Shown: in pieces, positions 46,791-54,100 of the stretch
Numbering within the stretch: position 1 is the first letter of the stretch
Layout: every line of letters begins with the position of its first letter
Source of the DNA: Coprinopsis marcescibilis
Taxonomy: Eukaryota; Basidiomycota; Agaricomycetes; Agaricales; Psathyrellaceae
Length of the DNA: 54,100 bases
Direction: 5' to 3'
Assembly: GCA_004369085.1 (NCBI GenBank)
Contig: ML210349.1
Span: 1-54,100 of the forward strand
The notes under the pieces: model-generated
The model's input: only the letters and a program-made list of their open reading frames with translations
Told to the model about the DNA's origin: nothing
The model's database searches: none
Translations under genes and position numbers: made by a program

Positions 46791-48467
46791 ATGTCCAGTT
46801 CTTCGCTATTGGAAGTCTCGAAAAGCGTCGTGAATCCCCAGCTGCTTCCATTCTTGGCTAAAAACGACCCAGTACCAGACCATCTTTCACCCTCTGTCAT
46901 GGACGCTATCGAAGAAATTTCAACCCTGACAATTGCTCTCGACGACCCCAATACCAATACCGCCCTGCCCCAATCCGAAGAAATCAAACGCCTCAGAGGC
47001 GCCATGCACCGCGAACGCGCCATGTTCTCTGCTCTTAAGTCACCCATCCGCGAAGTTCCTTCCGAGATCGTGGCAATAATCATTGAGCTGGCATTGTTCT
47101 CCGACCGCGGCATGTTGGACGCGGATGGACGAGCGGACTTCCGCAGCCTCCGTGCGGTGTCAAGACAGTGGCGAGAGACCGCGTTTGCGACCCGAAGCCT
47201 GTGGGCACGATTGAAGGTCGAACTGGACTCCCCGACAGAGGGCCCCGCGTTTAACTGGCCGGGTCGACTCTCAAGGTGGTTTGACAGAGCTGGAAAGGGA
47301 GCGCCATTGGGGATTGAGCTACTGGGTTGGGGTAGAAGGATGGATCTCGACAAGCTGTTCGCGTTTATTCTCGACCCCCGCTGGAGCTGGTCGGAGATGT
47401 ACCTGGGACGTGATTTGGTCGAGACGTTGTCGCGGAGGCACTGGTCGTATACGTTCACGATACTAAACCTACAGAGCCTAGGGTGGGACAGGAGTGGACC
47501 CAACAAGGACGGTCTAGGGTACGAGTTCAACTTTCCGAATATCCGATCCGTCGCCATTGCTGCGCCGGCCAACGGTGTCATTGATATCAACCGTACCCTT
47601 TTCCCCTACCCTTCCCTGCAGTCACTGCATCTATCAAATTGCCAATACAGATCAGACGATGTCGCTTTTTCGACCATTCTGCGCCAGCTTCCCAGCCTGG
47701 AGGAGTTGATCCTCGAGGACGTTAAACCAAGTCCAACGGGGTCACGCTGGTTTAACCGCCGCCCCGCCTCACCACTACGCTATGTGGACTTTGAACACAA
47801 ATATATGAAGCGAATGGTGTTCATTGGACCCTTCGACTATTTTCTCACTTTCTCCCACGTCACATTCCCTTCTTTAGAACTCATCCGCATATGTCGTGCC
47901 AAAGAAACAGCCCTCTCCGCTGTGCTCCGGGGCATACTGCCAGCCGCTGGACCATCGTTCTCGGAGAAAGGAGTGCTGTCGTTGGAGGATTCCGGGATGC
48001 GTCATATGGACATTGCCGCTGCGCTATCATCAGAATCCCACCCACAGAAAATCAAGCGGGTCCACGTCCGTTCTCCGCGGTTCTTGGGGTGCTTTGCCTC
48101 CAGCTACACCCGCGCTTCCCTCTCGGTGGAGACCATCGTCTGCGCCAACTCCCCTACGGAGTGGATTTCCTCCTATTCGAAAGCCAGCGACGACGACCTG
48201 GATAACCCATTTCCCCAGGACCTGAAGATATATGCCCCCTTGGCCAGAGACGATACGGAGCAAGGTGGTGGAACAGTAGAGGAGCCTTTGAGCTATGCTG
48301 GGGTGCCGGTCGAGTCAGTTAAAAGTTGGGTTATCGAAGAAATGCTTTCTTATGGAATAAAGGGCCACAAATATGCGCAGCACCCAGCTCAGGTCGATGT
48401 ATCAGATTCCTGCTCGGAAAATGAGGACTTCTCGGAAGAGTCGGAAGGGTTGTCGAGTGAAGAGTGA
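46791..48467 (+). CDS. F-box-like protein, paralogue 1
   Basis: Single-exon 558-residue F-box-type protein, a candidate substrate adaptor of an SCF ubiquitin ligase. The ATG at 46791 starts MSSSSLLEVSKSVVNPQLLPFL and aligns with the starts of paralogues 2 and 3; the frame is open to 46650 but has no earlier ATG. A coiled-coil-like stretch (EEIKRLRGAMHRERAMFSALKSPI) leads into the F-box-like core SPIREVPSEIVAIIIELAL, then LRAVSRQWRETAFATRSLW. The rest is leucine-rich-repeat-like (YPSLQSLHLSNCQYRSDDV, LPSLEELILEDVKPS). The tail is acidic (SENEDFSEESEGLSSEE). Paralogue 4, in inverted orientation, is its closest relative, including the tail and part of the 3' UTR. Confidence 0.82.
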   Translation: MSSSSLLEVSKSVVNPQLLPFLAKNDPVPDHLSPSVMDAIEEISTLTIALDDPNTNTALPQSEEIKRLRGAMHRERAMFSALKSPIREVPSEIVAIIIELALFSDRGMLDADGRADFRSLRAVSRQWRETAFATRSLWARLKVELDSPTEGPAFNWPGRLSRWFDRAGKGAPLGIELLGWGRRMDLDKLFAFILDPRWSWSEMYLGRDLVETLSRRHWSYTFTILNLQSLGWDRSGPNKDGLGYEFNFPNIRSVAIAAPANGVIDINRTLFPYPSLQSLHLSNCQYRSDDVAFSTILRQLPSLEELILEDVKPSPTGSRWFNRRPASPLRYVDFEHKYMKRMVFIGPFDYFLTFSHVTFPSLELIRICRAKETALSAVLRGILPAAGPSFSEKGVLSLEDSGMRHMDIAAALSSESHPQKIKRVHVRSPRFLGCFASSYTRASLSVETIVCANSPTEWISSYSKASDDDLDNPFPQDLKIYAPLARDDTEQGGGTVEEPLSYAGVPVESVKSWVIEEMLSYGIKGHKYAQHPAQVDVSDSCSENEDFSEESEGLSSEE

Positions 48468-48631
48468 TGTTGTACAGGGTCGCATTGAATAGATTGAATA
48501 GATAGTGTACATACATCTTTAAAGTTCAACTACCTTCAATTCCCAATCAACCACTATTTTTTGTTCACTCATTTGCTGCCAAAGGTACCCTACGACTCTA
48601 CTAAACTGGGGGTAGGATTTGAGATGGCAGC

Positions 48632-48700
48632 CTGAGCAGGCCAGAGTCACTGTAGCTCTTCGTGGCGATGAGCTGGTTGGGTGGGAGCCAGAAGCGGAGA
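48632..48700 (-). pseudogene. GH11 xylanase 3'-end relic
   Basis: On the minus strand this short stretch reads QLIATKSYSDSGLLRL, alignable with [16 protein letters not shown] at the C-terminus of the GH11 gene; the catalytic Glu position reads Lys. At DNA level GTGGCGATGAGCTGGT matches GTGGCGACGATCTGGT, with further matches on both sides at roughly 70 percent by eye. It sits within 165 bp upstream of F-box paralogue 2. Too short to be certain. Confidence 0.45.
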
Positions 48701-48795
48701 TTGAGTGGGTTAGATAATGGTGATAAGTACGATAACAGCGATACCTTTCCAATTAACCCATCACATCCATAAGTGAGCTTGGGCGTTGACGAACC

Positions 48796-50517
48796 ATGTC
48801 CAACTCTTCACGCCTCGAATTCTCCAAAGGACTCCTGGACCCTCGGCTTCTTCCATTCTTGGATAACAACGCCCCTGTACCCGGTCACCTTTCACACAAT
48901 GTCGTGGACACTGTCGAAGCAATTTTGACCTCAATTAACGCACTTGAAGACGACATTATTCCCATTCAGCAAAAGCTCGACAAAATGAAACGCCTCAGAG
49001 ACGTCATGTATCGCGAACACACCATGGTCTCTGCTCTCAAGTCCCCTATCCGCGAAGTTCCCTCCGAGCTCATTGCCAGCATTATGGAGCTAACATTGTT
49101 CTCCGACCGAGGCATGTTAGACTCGGATGGACGAGCGGACTTCTGTAGCCTCCGTGCGGTGTCAAGGCAGTGGAGAGAGGTTGGGCTTACAACGCCAAGC
49201 CTGTGGGCAAGATTGAAGGTTGAACTGGATGCCCGGGCAGGACGCTTGGGAGGCCCCAAGTTTGACTGGCCGGGTCGCCTATCAAGGTGGTTTGATAGAG
49301 CTGGGAGGGGATTGCCGTTGGGGATTGAGCTAGTGGGCGGAGATGAAAGGATGGAGATGGACACGTTGCTCGAATTCCTTCTTAAATCTCACTGGAACTG
49401 GTTGGAGATCTACCTTGGGCATGCACTAGCTCTGGGGCTGTGGCGGAGGCATACATCGTTCATGTTCACGATGCCAACCGTGCAGAGCCTAGGGTGGGGC
49501 CTTAGTGGACCTGATCGGAACTACCCAAACCTCAAGTTCAACTTTCCGAACATCCGATCCCTTGTCATTGCCCCGGAAGCCCAGCCCCATGTAGATGTGG
49601 ATGCAGCCCTTTTCCCCTATCCGTCGCTGCAGTCACTGCACCTGTCACGATGCAAATTTACAGCAGCCGCGCTCATTCTCTCGCCCATTCTGCGCCACCT
49701 TCCCAAACTGGAGGAGCTGATCATTGACGACGTCGAGCTAACGACTTCACGTTGGCATCACCATGGCCATGCAGCAAGGCCCAGACTCCCTAGTGATATC
49801 TTTGAGCACAAATCCTTGAAGCGATTGGTACTCATTGGATCCTTCTCTCCCGGCACTCTCTCCGACCTAACATTTTCTTCCTTAATGCTCATCCGATTAC
49901 TATGTCGTGACGCGAAAAGGACCACCATCCAGCAACTCTTGAGCATCTTTGTGTGTGTTCAACCTTCATTCGCGAACAATGGGGTATTGTCGTTGGAGGA
50001 TTCCTGGATGAGTGATACAGACATTGCCGCTGTATTGTCAAGCTCACAATATGTCAAACGGGTACATGTCCGCTCTCCACGATTCTTGAGGTCCTTTCCC
50101 TGTGGGCACAGCCTGGGTCTCCTCTCGGTGGACATAATTGTCTGCATTGACTCACCCAAGGAGTGGATTTCCATTGATGTGACATCCAGTGATGGCAATG
50201 ACACCTTATGGCAAAATCTCAAGATATATGCCCCATGCTCCAGAGACGATCCAGAGCAAAATGGCGACAGGGTAGAAGAGTTATGCTATGACGGGGTGCG
50301 AGTCGAGTCCTTAAGAAGTTGGGTTCTCGATAAAATGCTTTCTTATGGAATCAAAGGCCACAGATACAAGGAGTACCTGTCTCAAGTCTCAGGCACCTCC
50401 GAAGTGTCGTTTCAAGGGGCAACTTTTACATTGTCTTCACATTCTTCCCTTCCAGCTCGCTTCTTGCCCCCGCGCTACCGTGACTTGCAACTTGACAAAT
50501 ATAACCAGCAATATTAA
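48796..50517 (+). CDS. F-box-like protein, paralogue 2
   Basis: Single-exon 573-residue protein starting MSNSSRLEFSKGLLDPRLLPFL. It has the same layout as paralogue 1: helical stretch DIIPIQQKLDKMKRLRDVMY, F-box-like SPIREVPSELIASIMELTL, SLRAVSRQWREVGLTTPSLW, then LRR-like strands including YPSLQSLHLSRCKFTAAA and LPKLEELIIDDVE. It ends without the acidic tail of paralogue 1; instead a hydrophobic/Ser-rich tail follows GIKGHRYKEYL. Nearest relative is paralogue 3, immediately downstream, which shares the whole coding region and the 200-bp upstream flank. A role in ubiquitin ligase targeting is inferred from family. Confidence 0.82.
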   Translation: MSNSSRLEFSKGLLDPRLLPFLDNNAPVPGHLSHNVVDTVEAILTSINALEDDIIPIQQKLDKMKRLRDVMYREHTMVSALKSPIREVPSELIASIMELTLFSDRGMLDSDGRADFCSLRAVSRQWREVGLTTPSLWARLKVELDARAGRLGGPKFDWPGRLSRWFDRAGRGLPLGIELVGGDERMEMDTLLEFLLKSHWNWLEIYLGHALALGLWRRHTSFMFTMPTVQSLGWGLSGPDRNYPNLKFNFPNIRSLVIAPEAQPHVDVDAALFPYPSLQSLHLSRCKFTAAALILSPILRHLPKLEELIIDDVELTTSRWHHHGHAARPRLPSDIFEHKSLKRLVLIGSFSPGTLSDLTFSSLMLIRLLCRDAKRTTIQQLLSIFVCVQPSFANNGVLSLEDSWMSDTDIAAVLSSSQYVKRVHVRSPRFLRSFPCGHSLGLLSVDIIVCIDSPKEWISIDVTSSDGNDTLWQNLKIYAPCSRDDPEQNGDRVEELCYDGVRVESLRSWVLDKMLSYGIKGHRYKEYLSQVSGTSEVSFQGATFTLSSHSSLPARFLPPRYRDLQLDKYNQQY

Positions 50518-50730
50518 CTGGGATATGTAATTAATAATCGTTCAATCCATTTTCTATCTATTTAGAGCACGACGGACATTTTAATTTGCTACGGCTACAG
50601 AAACAAGGGGATCTGGTAAACGTGCTGCAATCCGATTTTCATACCGACGTGCGCTCATCCCCTATTTTTTGTTCGCTCATTTGCTGCCAAAGGTACCCTA
50701 CGACTCTACTAGACTGGGGGTAGGATTTAA

Positions 50731-50795
50731 GATGGCAGCATGAGCAGACCCATAGTCACCGCAACGAGCTGGTTGGGTGGGAGCCAGAAGCGGAG
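50731..50795 (-). pseudogene. Second copy of the GH11 3'-end relic
   Basis: Same fragment as at 48632-48700, carried with the duplicated upstream flank of F-box paralogue 3. GAGCTGGTTGGGTGGGAGCC is identical in the two, but about 14 bp around the former ATKSY region are lost here. Confidence 0.4.
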
Positions 50796-50891
50796 ATTGA
50801 GTGGGTTCGATCATGGTGATAAGCACGATAACAGCGATACCTTTCCAATTAACCCACTACATCCATCAGTGAACTTGGCCGTTGACGAACT

Positions 50892-52469
50892 ATGTCCAAT
50901 TCTTCATGAATCGAAATCTCTAAAGGACTTCTAGACCCTCGGCTTCTTCCATTCTTGGATAACAACGCCCCCGTACCCAACCACCTTTCACCCAATGTCG
51001 TGGACGCTGTTGAAGCAATTTTGACCTCAATAAACACACTTGAAAACGATATTATTCCTATTCAGCGAAAGCTCGATGAAATGAAATGCCTCAGGGACGT
51101 CATGCATTGCGAACACACCATAGTCGCCGCTCTCAAGTCACCTATCCGCCAGGTTCCCACCGAGCTCATCGCCAGTATTATGGAGCTTGCGTTGTTCCCC
51201 GGGAGAGGCATGCTAGACTCGGGTGGATGAGCGGACTTCTGCACCCTCCGTGCGGTGTCAAGGCACTGGAGAGAGATTGGGCTTACAACGCCGAGCCTTT
51301 GGTCCAGATTGAAGATTGAACTGGATCCCCCGTCAGGCCGCTCGGGATCCCCCAGGGTTGACTGGTCACGTCGACTATCAAGATGGTTTGACAGAGCTGG
51401 AAGGGGGTTACCGTTGGGAATCGAGCTAGTGGGCGGGGATGGAAGGATGGAGATCGACATGTTACTTGAGTTTCTCCTTGACTCCCACTGGAACTGGTCG
51501 GAGGTCTACCTTGGCCGTCCTCTAGTTCTGGCAATGTGGCGGAGGCGTACCTTCTTCACGTTTACAATGCCAACGGTACAGTGCATAGGCTGGGGCATTA
51601 GTGCACCCGATCGGAACTACCCACACCTCAGCTTCAACTTTCTGAGTATCCTATCGCTCGTCATTGCTCCAGCACCCGTCCACCCCCGTGTAAATGTAGA
51701 CGCAGCCCTCTTCCCCTACCCGTCTCTGCAGTCGCTGCATCTATCGCGATGCCATTTCAAAGCAGCCTCGCTCATTCTCTCGCCCATTCTGTGCCACCTC
51801 CCCAAACTGGAGGAGTTGATCATGGAGGATGTCGAGCTTACCGCCTCTGCTTGGCTGAACCAGGGCCCTGCGTCGCGCCCCAGACTCCCAACCGAGATCT
51901 TTGAGCACAAATCATTGAAACGACTCGTGCTCATCGGATCCTTCTCCTCCGGCACACTCTCCGACCTAACATTTCCTTCCCTAACGCTCATCCGCATATG
52001 CCGCGACAAGAAGCGGACCATCGTCCATCAGCTCCCGAGCATCTTTGTGTGTGTCCAACCGTCGTTCTTGGACGACGGGGTGCTATCATTGGAGGATTCT
52101 TGGATGAGGGATATTGACATTGCCGCTGTATTATCCGGCTCTCGGTATGTCAAACGGGTGCATGTCCGGTCCCCACTATTCCTGAGGTCCCTTTCCCTTA
52201 CTCACCGGGGCTGGTATCTGGGGTTCCTCTTGGTGAACACAATTGTCTGCACTGACTCACCCAAGGAATGGACTTACTTCGAAGCGGCAAATGGCAACGG
52301 GAATGGAAATGACCCCTTGCGGCAAGACCTCAAGATATATGCCCCGTGGTCCAGGGATGATCCAGAGTTACATGCAGAGGAGAATCACTATGCCGAGGTG
52401 AGGGTCGAGTCTGTTAGAAGCTGGGTTTTAGATGAGATGCTTTCGTATGGAATCAAAGGCCACAGATAG
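50892..52469 (+). pseudogene. F-box-like paralogue 3 with two nonsense codons
   Basis: Tandem copy of paralogue 2. One reading frame runs the full 526 codons from the ATG at 50892 to a stop at 52467-52469, interrupted only by TGA at 50907-50909 (codon 6) and TGA at 51228-51230 (where paralogue 2 has CGA in DGRADF). No frameshift separates them. The F-box-like core SPIRQVPTELIASIMELAL and LRR-like strands are otherwise well kept. It ends at GIKGHR, 24 bp short of the shared YKEYL region. Few lesions suggest recent loss of function. A shorter product could begin downstream of the second stop, but it would lack the F-box. Confidence 0.85.
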
Positions 52470-52632
52470 AGTAATCAGAAACCCATAGACGAGATTCAAC
52501 ATTCAACACCTGACGTAGTACCAGAAATGTAACTTAGTTACATCAATTCAGCGACCTTGAGTCTAGTCTTGAGAAGAGAAAAGCCAGCGTAAGAGATCCC
52601 AAATGGCCAATTGAAGGTAATTGAACTTCGAA

Positions 52633-52660
52633 TATGTATGTATGCATGTATGTATGTACA
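52633..52660. repeat. TATG microsatellite
   Basis: About seven imperfect TATG/TATGCATG units in the 3' flank of paralogue 4; paralogue 1 has only GTGTACATACATC at the matching place. This is a repeat-length difference between the two copies. Confidence 0.7.
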
Positions 52661-52688
52661 CTATCTATCCAACGCGACATGTACAACA

Positions 52689-53765
52689 TCACTCTTCACT
52701 CGACAACCCTTCCGACTCTTCCGAGAAGTCCTCGTTTTCCGAGCAGGAATCCGTTACATTGACCTGAGCCGGGTGCTGCGCATATTTGTGGCCCTTTATT
52801 CCATAAGAAAGCATTTCTTCGATAACCCAACTTTTAACTGACTCGACCGGCACCCCAGCATAGCTCAAAGGCTCCTCTACCGTTCCACCACCTTGCTCCA
52901 TATCGTCTCTGGCCAAGGGGGCATATATCTTCAGGTCCTGGGGAAATGGGTTATCCAGGTTGTCGTCGCTGGCTTTCGAATAGGAGGAAATCCACTCCGT
53001 AGGGGAGTTGGCGCAGACGATGGTCTCCACCGAGAGGGAAGCACGGGTGTAGCTGGAGGCAAAGCACCCCAAGAACCGCGGAGAACGGACGTGGACCTGC
53101 TTGATGATCTGTGGGTGGGATTCTGATTGCAGCGCAGCGGAAATGTCCATATGACGCATCCCGGAATCCTCCAATGACAGCACTCCTTTCTCCAAGAACG
53201 ATGGTCCAGCAGCTGGCAGTATGCTCTGGAGCACATTGGAGAGGGCTGTTTCTTTGGCACGACATATGCGGATGAGTTCTAAAGAAGGGAATGTAATGCG
53301 GGAGAAGTCGAGAAAATAGTCAATGGATCCAATGAACACTATTCGCTTCAGACATTTGTGCTCAAGGTGCACATAGCGTAGTGGTGAGGCGGGGCGGCGG
53401 TGATACCAGCGCGACTCCGTTGTTTTAACGTCCTCGAGGATCAACTCCTCCAGGCTGGGAAGCTGGCACAGAATGGTCGAAAAGGCGACATCGACTGATC
53501 TGTATTCGCAACGTGATAGATGCAGTGACTGTAGCGATGGGTAGGGGAAAAGGGTTTCGTTGATATCAACGAAATCTTGGTCCGGCGCAGCGATGACGAC
53601 GGATCGGATGTTCGGAAAGTTGAACTCATATTCTAGACCGTCCTTGCTAGGTCCACTGCTGTCCCACCCTAGGCTCCGTAGGGTTGGTATCGTGAACGTA
53701 TACGACCAGTGCCTCCGCGACAACGTCTCGACCAAATCACGTCCAAGGTACATCTCTGACCAGCT
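52689..53765 (-). pseudogene. F-box-like paralogue 4, 5'-truncated at an LTR
   Basis: Inverted copy of paralogue 1. The open frame (354 codons from an internal Met in SEMYLGRDLVETLSRRHWSY) matches the last two thirds of paralogue 1, including the acidic tail and the 3' UTR start (TGTTGTACA..., GATAGTGTACATACAT). All of the helical N-terminus and the F-box are missing. Homology stops at AGCTGGTC and the next base begins TGTTGAAC, the presumed LTR end. The remaining frame has no stops, so the truncation is recent or the remnant is still constrained. Confidence 0.82.
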
Positions 53766-54100
53766 TGTTGAACTTAGAACGATCGACTACACTTATGTCA
53801 GATACGTGACTAAGTGAATATGCTGACGTCATATACATGACTAAAGTATTACAAACCATGACGCATCCACTTGCGTCATTATTACTCATACCGACTCATA
53901 CATGAGTCTAGACTATGCTGGAACATTCTAGCAATGTCTATTTATATATTTACTTATCACATGTAGCGTGTAACTTGTTTTACTAATACGCTTGTAGAAT
54001 AGGTATATAAGGGCTGTAGTTTAGCCCTATACGAATTATCTCTCTTGCCTCTTAACTACCACCTGCTAAGCTATAAGCAAACTCTAAACTACCTCATATT
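53766..54100 (+). mobile_element. LTR-like sequence, probably a Ty1/copia-type retroelement end, cut by the window
   Basis: AT-rich sequence starting TGTTGAAC exactly where F-box paralogue 4 ends. It contains short repeats (TGACGTCAT, GACGCATCCACTTGCGTCA), the block GGAACATTCTAGCAATGT, and a strong TATA box GGTATATAAGGG at 54001-54012 followed by a possible R region. The TG start, promoter placement and composition fit an LTR. No tRNA primer site or coding region is seen before the window ends, so solo LTR versus full element cannot be told. Confidence 0.6.

Noticed and set aside
1..54100. A biosynthetic gene cluster or a bacterial-type operon
   Set aside because: No PKS, NRPS or terpene synthase core is present, and all genes have fungal introns with separate promoters.

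Overview
The window comes from a filamentous basidiomycete, most likely an Agaricomycete wood or litter saprotroph or plant associate. The evidence is densely packed genes on both strands with many 48-76 bp GT-AG introns, and family content typical of that class: TPR-CHAT proteins, a DUF6593 protein, Crinkler-type proteins, F-box paralogues, GMC and berberine-bridge (BBE) oxidases, GH5 and GH11 hydrolases. I found no rRNA, intact tRNA, CRISPR array or bacterial-style operon. The species cannot be fixed from the sequence alone. Spliced models were built by hand from frame, splice sites and family conservation. Where I state that a model closes, the exon lengths sum to a multiple of three.

Layout. 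1-5.6 kb: a 20-bp minisatellite, then three minus-strand genes (GH5 glucanase, Dap1-like haem protein, AMID/FSP1-like flavoprotein). 6.9-11.7 kb: a 1445-residue C2-like/TPR/CHAT-protease protein with 15 repeats of 45 residues. 13-19 kb: a secreted PEBP-like protein and two minus-strand nine-exon BBE-type FAD oxidases with matching exon patterns. 19-22.4 kb: no gene supported. 22.4-28.5 kb: a DUF6593 protein, a xylose-reductase-type aldo-keto reductase, a mitochondrial PP2C-like protein with altered metal-site residues, and a doubtful small ORF. 29-30 kb: a decayed copy of the GH5 gene. 30.3-42 kb: a repeatedly duplicated accessory block containing a Crinkler-type kinase, three Crinkler N-terminal domains (one relic, one nuclease-kinase protein with a frameshift, one C-terminally truncated), an intact aryl-alcohol-oxidase-like GMC gene plus a GMC relic, and an oil-body-associated-protein gene plus a relic of it. 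42-45.5 kb: a PWWP chromatin protein and a GH11 xylanase, convergent. 46.8-53.8 kb: four F-box paralogues, two intact, one with two nonsense codons and one cut off exactly where an LTR-like element starts and runs to the window end.

How the genes fit together. GH11, GH5, the aryl-alcohol-oxidase-like enzyme, the BBE oxidases and xylose reductase are consistent with plant cell-wall attack, peroxide supply and pentose use, but they are scattered and not an obvious co-regulated cluster. The Crinkler, kinase, CHAT and F-box genes belong to fast-evolving families linked to conflict, self-recognition or protein turnover. Most of the duplication and decay in the window falls among the Crinkler and F-box genes, although the TPR-CHAT gene is intact. 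The strongest structural story is a duplicated Crinkler + oil-body-protein unit whose second copy appears to have been fused across by a deletion.
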